Source: Streptomyces misionensis (GTDB taxonomy: Bacteria; Actinomycetota; Actinomycetes; Streptomycetales; Streptomycetaceae). From it: a DNA stretch of 64,000 nt. Numbering within the stretch: the first letter of the stretch is position 1; each line of letters begins with the position of its first letter. The notes beneath the pieces are model-generated. The model saw only the letters and a program-made list of their open reading frames with translations, had not been told where the DNA came from and did not search any database. Positions 40,526 to 50,219 of this stretch are shown in pieces. The translations under genes were made by a program, and so were the position numbers. Where the stretch lies: assembly GCF_900104815.1 (NCBI RefSeq), contig NZ_FNTD01000004.1, forward strand, positions 1,612,001 to 1,676,000. The letters are read 5' to 3'.

Positions 40526-41080
40526 CTACCGGGTCAGCGGGGGGCGCTGCTCGTCCGGCCCGCGGTTCTCGTCCTGGCGGATGACCTCGCCCGGCACCAC
40601 CTTGCCGTCGGGCCGGTGCATGCGGGCCTGCTGGAAGACGTCGCCCAGGCTGCCCGGGGCGGCGGCGCGCAGCCGCTTCTCCAGGGTGTTCTCCGTGAAG
40701 CGGCTCACGGCCTTCTGGACCGGCGGGAGCAGCAGGAGCAGACCGGCCACGTCGGAGACCAGACCCGGGATGATCAGCAGCAGGCCGGCGAGCATGGTCA
40801 GCCCGTTGCCACCGCCGCGCTGGGGCGAGCCACCGCGCTGCAGCGCCTCGTTGAGGTTCCGGAAGGCGCGGCGGCCCGCCCGTTTGATCACCACGGAGCC
40901 GCCCACGACACCCGCGACCAGCAGCAGGAACACGGCCAGACCGCCCGCCGCGTCCGCGACCAGGGTCAGCAGCCAGATCTCCAGCACCAGCCACGCGGCG
41001 ATCGCCAGGGGCAGATACCTGCGCAGCCGGGAGCGCCGGGGCCGGGCGGTGTACGGGGAGGTCGGAGCGCCTGTCGTCAT
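40526..41080 (-). CDS. fxsA: FxsA-like membrane protein
   Basis: A 184-aa protein with hydrophobic helices at about 25-45, 48-65 and 93-112 in the FxsA pattern (LPLAIAAWLVLEIWLL, VVGGSVVIKRAGRRAF, LLLIIPGLVSDVAGLLLLLPP). FxsA in E. coli alleviates F-plasmid exclusion of phage T7; its role in Streptomyces is unknown. The C-terminal tail is charged. Confidence 0.9.
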   Translation of the reverse strand: MTTGAPTSPYTARPRRSRLRRYLPLAIAAWLVLEIWLLTLVADAAGGLAVFLLLVAGVVGGSVVIKRAGRRAFRNLNEALQRGGSPQRGGGNGLTMLAGLLLIIPGLVSDVAGLLLLLPPVQKAVSRFTENTLEKRLRAAAPGSLGDVFQQARMHRPDGKVVPGEVIRQDENRGPDEQRPPLTR

Positions 41081-41148
41081 ACTCCCAGTGTGCCTGGACG
41101 CGGCTCAGCGCCGGATAAGGGGCTGATCGGCGGGAGCGGGGCGGGAGG

Positions 41149-41937
41149 CTACTTGTCCTTGCCCTTGAGCTTGGCGACCCGGTCCCCGGCACCCCAGGCG
41201 GTGACCCGCCACAGCGCCTCGACCAGGATGTCCTTGCTCATCTTGGAGTCGCCCAGCTCGCGCTCCACGAAGGTGATCGGCACCTCGATCACGTGGTAGC
41301 CGGCCTTGACCGCGCGCCGGGCGAGGTCGACCTGGAAGCAGTAGCCCTGCGAGGCGACCTCCTCCAGGCCCAGGCCCTTGAGGGTCTCGGCGCGGAAGGC
41401 GCGGTAGCCGCCGGTGATGTCGCGCAGCGGCAGATCGAGGGCGAGGCGCGAGTAGAGGCTGCCGCCGCGGGAGATGAACTCGCGGGACTTGGGCCAGTTG
41501 ACCACCCGGCCGCCGGGCACCCAGCGGGAGCCGAGCACCAGGTCGGCGCTCTTCAGGGCGGTGAGCAGCCGGGGCAGCTCCTCGGGCTGGTGGGAGCCGT
41601 CGGCGTCCATCTCGACCAGGACGCCGTAGCCGTGCTCCAGGCCCCAGCGGAAGCCCGCGAGGTAGGCGGCGCCCAGGCCCTCCTTGCCCTTGCGGTGCAT
41701 CACCTGGACGTTCTCGTCCTCGGCGGCCAGCTCGTCGGCGAGCTTTCCGGTGCCGTCCGGGCTGTTGTCGTCCGCGATCAGCACGTGCGCCTCGGGAACG
41801 GCCTTCCGCACCCGGCCGACGATCTTCTTGATGTTCTCCGCCTCGTTGTAGGTCGGGATGATCACCAAGGCCGTGCCGAGCGGACCGAACTGCCTCCCCT
41901 GGGCCTTGGCCTCGAGGGTCCCGTCGCCGTCGTTCAC
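41149..41937 (-). CDS. ppm1: Polyprenol-phosphate mannosyltransferase Ppm1
   Basis: A 262-aa GT2 enzyme: IIPTYNEAENI, ADDNSPDGT and the metal motif EMDADGSHQ, ending in a charged tail without membrane segments. It transfers mannose from GDP-mannose to polyprenol phosphate, feeding protein O-mannosylation by Pmt, a pathway needed for phage phiC31 receptor formation in S. coelicolor. Unlike the mycobacterial two-domain enzyme, this is the catalytic domain only. GTG at 41937 is chosen because AAGGGG lies five bases upstream; a GTG at 41973 lacks a ribosome site. Confidence 0.94.
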   Translation of the reverse strand: MNDGDGTLEAKAQGRQFGPLGTALVIIPTYNEAENIKKIVGRVRKAVPEAHVLIADDNSPDGTGKLADELAAEDENVQVMHRKGKEGLGAAYLAGFRWGLEHGYGVLVEMDADGSHQPEELPRLLTALKSADLVLGSRWVPGGRVVNWPKSREFISRGGSLYSRLALDLPLRDITGGYRAFRAETLKGLGLEEVASQGYCFQVDLARRAVKAGYHVIEVPITFVERELGDSKMSKDILVEALWRVTAWGAGDRVAKLKGKDK

Positions 41938-42543
41938 TGCTGCCCCTTCTGGTCGTACGCAGGCGTCCACCATAGTGGCCGCCGCCTGGGAAGACGTGTC
42001 AGCTCGTACTTATGGTGGTGTCGATTGCACAAGAGTGGGGTAAGAACGCGCTTTTCGGCATCTTCGCGCCGGGTTCTGGCCACGTTCTTTTCCTGTTCCG
42101 ATTGTTCGGATGGTTCCTGACGCGGACGGGTTCCCTCTGTCGTGCTGCGGGTGGGGGCCCGGCGCCCTTCGGGCCGACCTGGGACCCGCTGGCTGCGGAT
42201 CGACCGAGAGCCGTTGTCTACTGAGCCCGGGCCCCACCCGGGTCACACCTGGCCGACCGGTTGGAACGCTTCCTGCCGGCGCGGGCGCTGAGCCTGGCTG
42301 CCAGTGGCGGTGCCCCGGTGCGGGGCGCCGTCCCTGACCCAGCGGCGCGGCGAGGAGTTGCGCGAACGCTCCCCGGTCGGGCGTCCGGTGGTGGACTCGG
42401 ACGAACCTACCGGCCCCTCGCTGCCGACTGTCAACAGCCCGCTGAGCTGCGCTGACGCCGAGGCGTCCGGGAGCGGTGCGGAGGATGCGCAGGTCGCGCC
42501 CGGAAGCGGCGGCGGCCGGGGGCCGCCGCGCCGCTCCCGGAGA
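41938..42543. other. Long intergenic region between ppm1 and an amidohydrolase gene
   Basis: This 606-bp region holds the ppm1 promoter at its left end (minus-strand CTGACA and CACTAT about 19 bases apart, near 41970-42000). A hairpin CCCGGG-CCCCA-CCCGGG is centred near 42236 and the amidohydrolase terminator lies at the right end. The left half is relatively AT-rich. A 70-codon plus-strand frame from 42012 has no ribosome site. I see no convincing gene; a non-coding RNA is possible. Confidence 0.45.
42509..42529 (-). terminator. Terminator of the amidohydrolase gene
   Basis: GCGGCGGCC (42509-42517), three-base loop, GGCCGCCGC (42521-42529). It lies 15 bases beyond the minus-strand stop. Confidence 0.6.
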
Positions 42544-44133
42544 TCACTCGCCCGGCCGTACGAAGACCGTCCGGCCGCCCACCACGGTGCGCAGGCAGCG
42601 CGGCAGTTCACCGCCGGGGGTGAGGTCGGGCAGGCCGGGGGTGCCGGAGCGCGGGTCGGTCGACCAGCGGGCCACCCGGTCGTCGGGGGCCTGTACGACC
42701 AGTTCCCCGGTGCGCCAGACGGCGAAGTCGGCGGGCGCGCCCGGGACCAACGTGCCCGCGTCGTCGCGGCCGATCGCCCGCCAGCCGCCGCGGGTGTGCG
42801 CGGTGAAGGCGGCGCGCACGGAGACCCGGTGCTCGGGGGTGTGGTGGAAGGCGGCGGCCCGGACCGTGCCCCACGGGTCGAGCGGGGTGACGGGGCTGTC
42901 GGAGCCGAACGCCAGCGGGACGCCGGAGCGCAGCAGGGCGGCGTACGGGTTCAGGGTGCGGGCCCGCTCCGCGCCGAGCCGGCGGGCGTACATGCCGTCC
43001 TCGCCGCCCCAGAGCGCGTCGAAGGCGGGCTGCACGGAGGCGATCAGGCCCAGCTCGGCGAAGCCGGCCACGGTCTCGGGGGTGAGCATCTCGGCGTGCT
43101 CGACGCGGTGCCGGGCGGCCCTGACGCGGGCCAGGCCGACCTTCTCGGCGGCGGCGCGCACGCCCTCGACCACGGACGAGACGGCGGCGTCGCCGATGGC
43201 GTGGAAGCCCGCCTGGAGGCCCGCCTCGGTGCAGGCGACCACATGGGCGGCGATGGCGTCGGCGTCCAGGTAGGCGGTGCCGCTGTGCCCGGCGTCGGCG
43301 TACGGCTCGTGCAGGCAGGCGGTGTGCGAGCCCAGGGCGCCGTCGGCGAAGAGGTCGCCCGCGGCGCCGATCGCACCCAGCTCGCGGGCCTTGTCCACGT
43401 CCTGCTCGGCCCAGTAGCCGATGACCCGGGGCCCGGGCAGCTCGCGGGCGAGCCCCAGCAGGCCGGTGAAGTCGTCCTCGGAGGAGATGTGCGGGCCGCC
43501 GCACTCGTGCACCGAGCCGATGCCGAGGGAGGCGGCGTGCGCCAGGGCGGTGCGCTGGGCCTCCGCCCGCTGGGCGGGGGTGATGGCGGCGAAGGCGGCC
43601 TTGCGTACGGCGTGGTGGGCGTCCCGGGTGAGCGGGGCGTCCTCCCGGGGCAGCTCGCCGCCGACCAGGTCGAGCAGGGCGGTGGTGACGACGGCCGAGT
43701 GCACGTCGATGCGGGAGAGGTACAGGGGGCGGCCGCCGGTGGCCTCGTCCAGCTCCGCGCGGGTCGGCGGGCGGCCGCCGGGCCAGCGGGCGGCGTCCCA
43801 GCCGTGGCCGAGCAGCACACGGTCGGCGGGGCGGGCGGCGGCGAACTCGCGGACCAGGGCGAGCGCGGCGTCCAGCGAGGGGGCGGCGCTCAGGTCCAGG
43901 CCGGTCAGCGCGAGGCCGGTGGCGGTGGTGTGCACATGGGCGTCGGTGAAGGCCGGGGTGACCAGGGCGCCGTCGAGGTCGATGACCTCGTCCACGCCGT
44001 CGGCGAAGGCGTCCGCGGCGCCCTCGGAGCCGACCCAGGCGACGTGGCCCGCCTCCACGACCATGGCGGTCGCGAAGGGGTCGGCGGGACTGTGCACCTC
44101 GCCGCGGCGGAGGAGGAGGGTACGGTCACTCAT
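42544..44133 (-). CDS. YtcJ-type metal-dependent amidohydrolase
   Basis: A 529-aa amidohydrolase-superfamily protein: metal site HVH in FTDAHVHTTATG, later HAIGDAA and RHRVEHAEM histidines, and the C-terminal Asp in FGSDSPVTPLDP. YtcJ-like members include N-substituted formamide deformylase and act on formamides or related amides. No signal peptide. ATG at 44133 has GGAGG about 13 bases upstream; longer frames upstream run through the Lrp gene and are not coding. Confidence 0.92.
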   Translation of the reverse strand: MSDRTLLLRRGEVHSPADPFATAMVVEAGHVAWVGSEGAADAFADGVDEVIDLDGALVTPAFTDAHVHTTATGLALTGLDLSAAPSLDAALALVREFAAARPADRVLLGHGWDAARWPGGRPPTRAELDEATGGRPLYLSRIDVHSAVVTTALLDLVGGELPREDAPLTRDAHHAVRKAAFAAITPAQRAEAQRTALAHAASLGIGSVHECGGPHISSEDDFTGLLGLARELPGPRVIGYWAEQDVDKARELGAIGAAGDLFADGALGSHTACLHEPYADAGHSGTAYLDADAIAAHVVACTEAGLQAGFHAIGDAAVSSVVEGVRAAAEKVGLARVRAARHRVEHAEMLTPETVAGFAELGLIASVQPAFDALWGGEDGMYARRLGAERARTLNPYAALLRSGVPLAFGSDSPVTPLDPWGTVRAAAFHHTPEHRVSVRAAFTAHTRGGWRAIGRDDAGTLVPGAPADFAVWRTGELVVQAPDDRVARWSTDPRSGTPGLPDLTPGGELPRCLRTVVGGRTVFVRPGE

Positions 44134-44231
44134 AAGCGACAGTTTCCCTCCTGCGCCGGGCGCCGTCGCACCTGGGGCCCGTTCGGGGCGCGTCCGGCGC
44201 GGCGGTGCCGGCGGGTGGCCGGACGCCGTGC

Positions 44232-44672
44232 TCAGAGCTGCGGCGGGCGTGCCTCGTACGGTGTCGAGAGGACCACCGTCGTACGCGTCGACACCCCCGC
44301 CAGGCTCCGCACGCGGGCCAGCAGTTCCTCCAGTTCGTGCGGGGTCGCCACCCGGACCTTCAGGATGTAGTTCTCGTCGCCGGCGACGCTGTGGCAGGCC
44401 TCGATCTCGGGGACGCCGGCCAGGCGGTCCGCGATGTCGTCGGGGGCGCTGGGGTCGAACGGTTTCACCGAGATGAACGCGGTGAGCGACAGCCCGACCG
44501 CTTCCGGGTCGACCACCGCGGCGTAGCCGCGGATGACGCCACGCTGTTCGAGCCGGCGCACCCGCTGGTGCACGGCCGACGTGGACAGGCCCGTGGCCTT
44601 GCCCAGGTCTGTGTAGCTCATCCGCCCGTCCTTGACGAGCAGCTGCACGATCTGACGGTCCAGCTCCTCCAT
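44232..44672 (-). CDS. Lrp/AsnC-family regulator
   Basis: A 146-aa protein with N-terminal helix-turn-helix (YTDLGKATGLSTSAVHQRVRRLEQRG) and C-terminal RAM domain (AFISVKPF, YILKVRVATPHELE). ATG at 44672 starts exactly at the family N-terminus (MEELDRQIVQLL). Lrp proteins sense amino acids. It precedes the amidohydrolase gene on the same strand by 98 bp. Confidence 0.93.
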   Translation of the reverse strand: MEELDRQIVQLLVKDGRMSYTDLGKATGLSTSAVHQRVRRLEQRGVIRGYAAVVDPEAVGLSLTAFISVKPFDPSAPDDIADRLAGVPEIEACHSVAGDENYILKVRVATPHELEELLARVRSLAGVSTRTTVVLSTPYEARPPQL

Positions 44673-44875
44673 GGCGCCAAAACCTACAGGGCGGCCGATC
44701 TCCACGGACAGCCGACGGGCCCCCGTGGGCATTCGCGGGCGGCATGTGACGAAGGACACATGGTTCGAACAGGCTCCGTGATGTTCTCGTGATTACCGCC
44801 GAGACCGGACGGGAAGTGCTTGCTGTGGTCGAGGCCGCCGCGCCTTTCACGGCCCAGCCTTAGGGGGAGAATCCC

Positions 44876-45310
44876 ATGCAGAGTGTCAAGCGCCCTGGTC
44901 GATCCGCGTCCAAGCGGCAGCAGCCGGTGGTCGAGCCCGAGCCGGAGGGCGTCGAACCCGACGCCTTCGACGAGGAGCTGGACGCCTACGACACCTTGGA
45001 GATGTTCCGGGTGATCTGCCCGGACTGCGCGCAGCCGATCGCGCTGCTGGCGGACGAGGAGGTCCTGCCGGAGCACGCGCTGTGCGCCTCGCCGTGGAAC
45101 CCGTTCGGGCTCACGGTGTGTGCGGGCACGGGCCGTTCGGCCGCCGACGCCCGCCCCGCGGACGAGTCCGTCACGCCGCAGGAGCAGGACACCGCCCTGC
45201 TGCTGACGCTCCCCCAGGGGCTGGACTGGCGGACGCAGCCCTTCTCGCACGTCGGGGGCCCGGGCTCGCGTCCAATGCGGGTCCCGGAGATGCGCCGCCG
45301 GGCCGCCTGA
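44876..45310 (+). CDS. Small conserved hypothetical protein with putative zinc knuckle
   Basis: A 144-aa protein I do not recognise. A charged, disordered N-terminus (residues 1-40) is followed by RVICPDCAQPIALL with further Cys at 70 and 82 and His67, an arrangement that may bind zinc (Cys48, Cys51, Cys70, Cys82). GGGGGAG lies seven bases before the ATG. Function unknown; it stands alone. Confidence 0.8.
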   Translation: MQSVKRPGRSASKRQQPVVEPEPEGVEPDAFDEELDAYDTLEMFRVICPDCAQPIALLADEEVLPEHALCASPWNPFGLTVCAGTGRSAADARPADESVTPQEQDTALLLTLPQGLDWRTQPFSHVGGPGSRPMRVPEMRRRAA

Positions 45311-45588
45311 GCCCCGCGCACCCCGACCTTCCCGGACCGACGCCCGAGTCGGGCGGTGACCCGTGTGCCCGTCGGCACGTACCACCGCTGTGACACCCCA
45401 CCCGGTCACCGGGCGTCCGCGCCACCTCTTCCTCCCGCGCCCGGCGGTGCCGCCGGGCGCCCTCCGCCGCACCGCTCCACGCCCATGGCGCGCCGCCGCG
45501 CGCCGGGACCGGCCGGGGCCGCACCCCACCGGACCGCCGGGGCCCGCAACGGTACGGACCGGCGGCCCGGCGGGGCGCGAGAGCCGGT

Positions 45589-46764
45589 TCAGCGGGCCTC
45601 GGGTCCCGCCACATGGCGGGCGATGACCATCCGCTGGATCTGGTTGGTGCCCTCGACGATCTGGAGCACCTTCGCCTCGCGCATCAGCCGCTCGGCCGGG
45701 AAGTCGGCCGTGTAGCCGTACCCGCCGAGGATCTGCACGGCGTCCGTAGTGACCTTCATGGCGGTGTCGGTGCAGTGCAGCTTGGCCATGGCGGCCTGCT
45801 TGGCGAACGGCTTGCCGGCGTCGCGCAGCCGGGCCGCCGCGAGGTACAGGGCGCGCCCGGCCTCGATCTGGGTGGCCATGTCGGCGATCATGAAGCGCAG
45901 GCCCTGGAAGTCGGCGATGGGCCGGCCGAACTGCCGGCGCTCGGTGGCGTAGGCGACCGCCTCGTCCAGCGCGGCCTGGGCGACGCCGACGGCGCAGGCG
46001 GCGATGCCGAGCCGCCCGGAGTCGAGCGCGGCCAGGGCGATGGTGAAGCCCTGGCCCTCCTCGCCGATGCGCCGTTCGTCGCCGACGCGGACGCCGTCGA
46101 AGTGGACCTGTGCGGTGGGCGAGCCCTTCATGCCCATCTTCTTCTCGGGGGCGGCGGCGCTCAGACCGGGCGCGTCACCGGGCACCAGGAAGGCGGTGAT
46201 GCCGCGCGGGCCGTCCTCGCCGGTGCGGGCCATCACGGTGTAGAAGTCGGCGACGCCGCCGTGGGTGATCCAGGCCTTGGTGCCGTCGATCACCCAGTCG
46301 TCGCCCTCGCGGACCGCCTTGGTGCGCAGCGAGGCGGCGTCGGAGCCCGAGGAGGGTTCGGACAGGCAGTACGCGCCGAGGAGTCCGCCGCCGAGCATCG
46401 CGGGCAGGTGCTCGACCTGCTGCTGCTTGGTGCCGTAGGTGGCCAGGGCGTAGGAGGCGAGGGTGTGCACGCTGAGGCCGAGGCCCACGGTGAGGCGGGC
46501 GGCGGCCAGTTCCTCCAGGACCTGGAGGTAGACCTCGTAGGGCTGGTCGCCTCCGCCGTACTCGGCGTCGTACGGCAGGCCGAGCAGGCCCGATTCCGAG
46601 AGCAGGGTGAAGACCTCGCGCGGGAAGCGGCCGGCGTCCTCCTCCTCGGCGGCCTTCGGCGCGATCTCGCGCCGGGCTATCTCGCGGACGAGTGCGAGCA
46701 GGTCCCTCGCCTCGTCCGTCGGCAGCTGACGCTCCACCGGCTGCGGTAGTTCGCGGTCGGACAT
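45589..46764 (-). CDS. Acyl-CoA dehydrogenase
   Basis: A 391-aa flavoprotein of the acyl-CoA dehydrogenase family: YCLSEPSSGSDA, WITHGGVADFYTVMAR, ILGGYGYTADFPAERLMREAKV, and the catalytic-base segment IVEGTNQIQR with Glu before Gly. It oxidises acyl-CoA to enoyl-CoA in fatty- or branched-chain-acid breakdown; chain preference not evident. ATG at 46764 has GGGAGGAG ten bases upstream. Divergent from the chitinase gene. Confidence 0.94.
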   Translation of the reverse strand: MSDRELPQPVERQLPTDEARDLLALVREIARREIAPKAAEEEDAGRFPREVFTLLSESGLLGLPYDAEYGGGDQPYEVYLQVLEELAAARLTVGLGLSVHTLASYALATYGTKQQQVEHLPAMLGGGLLGAYCLSEPSSGSDAASLRTKAVREGDDWVIDGTKAWITHGGVADFYTVMARTGEDGPRGITAFLVPGDAPGLSAAAPEKKMGMKGSPTAQVHFDGVRVGDERRIGEEGQGFTIALAALDSGRLGIAACAVGVAQAALDEAVAYATERRQFGRPIADFQGLRFMIADMATQIEAGRALYLAAARLRDAGKPFAKQAAMAKLHCTDTAMKVTTDAVQILGGYGYTADFPAERLMREAKVLQIVEGTNQIQRMVIARHVAGPEAR

Positions 46765-47042
46765 GGCGTCGGTCTCCTCCCTGGTCGGGAACCGGCGGCA
46801 CGGCCCGCGGGTGGGGGCGGCTCCGCCTGGTCGTTCCGGTGCGGCCACGGGTGACGGCTCCCGGGTCTCGGGAGCTGCTGACCAGCGGCGTGTGCGCTGA
46901 GTATGCCCGATCGGCGGACTCCCGTCACCAGTTAACGACCGCTCACTCGAAGATTCCAGCCGGGGCCGTTCCGGGCCGGTGTCCCGGGGCCCGCGAGGGC
47001 CGGTAGGTCAAGGAATCCGGGGCCCGGAATTGGTTCGCACCA

Positions 47043-47072
47043 TTGACCGCACTGGTCTAGTCCTCCTACTGT
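47043..47072 (+). promoter_or_regulatory. Chitinase promoter with DasR-type element
   Basis: -35 TTGACC (47043-47048), 18-bp spacer, -10 TACTGT (47067-47072). The spacer holds ACTGGTCTAGTCCTCC (47051-47066), matching 13 of 16 bases of the DasR consensus A(G/C)TGGTCTAGACCA(G/C)T. Confidence 0.8.
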
Positions 47073-47142
47073 TCCTGACCAACGCTTTACCGCGTTCATG
47101 CCAATCGGCGCGCGTTCCCTCACCCCCACGAGGAGGCACCCG

Positions 47143-48372
<1,230 letters not shown>

Positions 48373-48375
48373 TAC

Positions 48376-48409
48376 CCGGGTTCAGAGCACCGGTACCGGG
48401 TTCAGAGCA
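48376..48409. repeat. Two 14-bp direct repeats after the chitinase gene
   Basis: CCGGGTTCAGAGCA at 48376-48389 and again at 48396-48409, offset by 20 bp. The second copy contains the stop of the small minus-strand gene, so the first duplicates its end. Confidence 0.6.
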
Positions 48410-48554
48410 GGTGCAGCTGGGTCACGAGCATCGCGATCACCATGGCGAGGACCCAGCCCGTCAGATGCTCGACGATCTTCGGGCCGTGGTCCTGGGGGCC
48501 GCCGGTGCGGGCGCGGGTGGCGGTGGCCGAGTGTGCGGTCATGCTGGTACTCAC
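48402..48554 (-). CDS. Small single-span membrane protein, hypothetical
   Basis: A 50-aa product from GTG at 48554 (or 46 aa from ATG at 48542) with a polar N-terminal half and a C-terminal hydrophobic segment (GWVLAMVIAMLVTQLHLL) that ends the protein. I do not recognise it. No strong ribosome site precedes either start. Between the chitinase gene and a C39 protease gene. Confidence 0.5.
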   Translation of the reverse strand: MSTSMTAHSATATRARTGGPQDHGPKIVEHLTGWVLAMVIAMLVTQLHLL

Positions 48555-48643
48555 AGAGGTCGGACGTACAGAGCGGTCCCCCCACCCTTTTGTCCACCTT
48601 GCCACCCGCGACGGCGTTCGCGGCGATGAGCTTGGTCACACGG

Positions 48644-50017
48644 TCAGCGCACACCCACCGCGGCCAGGGCCTTGCGCTGGTGGGCGCTCGGATGGGCCGG
48701 GAAGTAGAGGTAGCAGACGCCTCCGGTGCCGGACGCCACGGCGCCGGAGGCGTTGTACCGCTTGGTCCTCAGCCAGATGTTCTCGAATTCCCGCCGCTTG
48801 TAGACCCGTCGTACGGCGTCGTCGCTCGGCGAGGCCGGGTCGTTGGCGATCACGTCGCCGTCCGCGGTGAAGCCGATCACGGTCATCAGGTGGCCGGAGG
48901 TGCCGTAACCCGCCCCGGTCAGCTCGGTCTTCAGGAACGACTGGGACGTTATGGCCGGGATGCCGGCCGCGACCAGCGTCTCCAGGTCGGTGAGCGAGGC
49001 GAGCCGGGTGATCACGCCCTGGAGGTCCGCGAAGGTGGCCGCGTAGGCGGCGTTGAACGGCCAGTTGCCGCAGCCCTGGTACTGGTAGTCGTACGTGTAG
49101 CGGGCGGCCGCGTCCACCTGCGGGTCGGCGTAGGACGGGTCGACCCAGGACAGCTGCTCGGGGGCGAGCCGGCCGCCCCAGTACTCGACGATCATCTGTG
49201 ACGAGGTGGGGCTGCACCAGGCCTCGCCGCCGTTGTCGTACTGCGGGTACTGCCCCTTGTGGATCTCCTGCGAGTAGCGCGGTACGACCAGTTCCTGGGC
49301 GAGGCCGGGCGTGGAGGCCGGGACCGTGAAGCGGTCGGGGATGTCGGAGCCCATCGCGCCGAGCCGCCAGACGGTCGGGGTGAGCCGGGTGCCCGGCCTG
49401 CGGTACAGCGTCAGGCGCAGCCGGTAGGAGTCCAGGCGCAGACCGGTCGAGGCGTCGTCGATGGCGAACGTGTCGGTCCAGATGCTGCTCTTGCCGTCGC
49501 TCTGCCCGTCCACCGAGGTCCGCTTGATGTCCTGGTCGCCGGCCGCCCAACGGCCCATCACGTACCAGGGGGTGTCGGAGCCGTCCGAGTAGGTGCCGCA
49601 CAGCTCGACCTGGATCCAGGTGCCCTCGGGGGTGTGCGCGTTCCAGGAGGAGACGACCTCGGTGGCCGGCACCGCGAGGCGGTGGCGGGGCGAGGTCCAG
49701 GTGGCGTACTCCCACGTGGCGGTGGTGCCGGTGTGCGGGTCGGTGTAGTCGGTGCTGCCCGCGGGGGCGGCGAGCACCACGCCGGGGCGGCGTCCGGAGA
49801 CCGCCCGGGTGCCCTGGGAGGTGCCGCCGCGCCACTCGCTGTACGTGGTCCAGGCGTGGTAGTCGATCGGGCGGACCCCCGTCCGGCCGGGGTCGTCGGC
49901 GTCGGCGGCCGGGTCGGGCCGGCCGGCCGCCGCGGCGGGCGCGGTGCCACCGGCCACCGCCGCGGCGACCGCGGCGGCGAGAACGGTTCTGCGGGACGGC
50001 TGTTGGGCTCTGCTCAT
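48644..50017 (-). CDS. Tat-exported C39-like cysteine peptidase
   Basis: A 457-aa secreted protein. The N-terminus has a twin-arginine signal (SRRTVLAAAVAAAVAGG). Residues 50-270 form a beta-rich domain of unknown function and the C-terminal part is a C39-like papain-fold domain: AWCSPTSS (Cys), GHLMTVIGF (His), VIANDPAS (Asp). A DasR-like site lies about 120 bp upstream, suggesting control with the chitinase. Target unknown. Confidence 0.86.
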   Translation of the reverse strand: MSRAQQPSRRTVLAAAVAAAVAGGTAPAAAAGRPDPAADADDPGRTGVRPIDYHAWTTYSEWRGGTSQGTRAVSGRRPGVVLAAPAGSTDYTDPHTGTTATWEYATWTSPRHRLAVPATEVVSSWNAHTPEGTWIQVELCGTYSDGSDTPWYVMGRWAAGDQDIKRTSVDGQSDGKSSIWTDTFAIDDASTGLRLDSYRLRLTLYRRPGTRLTPTVWRLGAMGSDIPDRFTVPASTPGLAQELVVPRYSQEIHKGQYPQYDNGGEAWCSPTSSQMIVEYWGGRLAPEQLSWVDPSYADPQVDAAARYTYDYQYQGCGNWPFNAAYAATFADLQGVITRLASLTDLETLVAAGIPAITSQSFLKTELTGAGYGTSGHLMTVIGFTADGDVIANDPASPSDDAVRRVYKRREFENIWLRTKRYNASGAVASGTGGVCYLYFPAHPSAHQRKALAAVGVR

Positions 50018-50134
50018 GGGCGCGACTACCCCCAGGTGTCCGGAGTGCTGACTGGATCATGTGCACGTCGTGCGCCAACTATGGAACAGCCGCAGGGCCC
50101 CTGCCAGCACTTGGGCGGATGCCGCGCCATGATT

Positions 50135-50150
50135 ATTGGTCTGGACCGGT
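50135..50150. promoter_or_regulatory. DasR-type element upstream of the C39 peptidase gene
   Basis: ATTGGTCTGGACCGGT matches 13 of 16 positions of the DasR consensus. The reverse strand contains GGTCCAGACC, the core of chitinase-promoter repeats. It lies about 118 bases before the minus-strand ATG at 50017. Confidence 0.55.
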
Positions 50151-50161
50151 GATGGGAGCAC

Positions 50162-50209
50162 CGAGGCCCCGGCCCCGGGCACCGTGGCGGTGCGGGGGCC
50201 GGGGCCTCG
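50162..50209 (-). terminator. Terminator of the APC permease gene
   Basis: Perfect 15-bp GC stem CGAGGCCCCGGCCCC (50162-50176) with 50195-50209 around an 18-base loop, ten bases beyond the permease stop on the minus strand. Confidence 0.7.
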
Positions 50210-50219
50210 TGGCGGTGGT

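Noticed and set aside
42012..42224. A 70-codon plus-strand ORF
   Set aside because: No ribosome site, no leaderless promoter, and the end drifts into Pro/Gly-rich non-coding composition.
42134..44850. An N-terminal extension of the amidohydrolase to 768 aa
   Set aside because: The extra codons run antisense-like through the Lrp gene on the same strand in another frame; the ATG at 44133 gives the family N-terminus.
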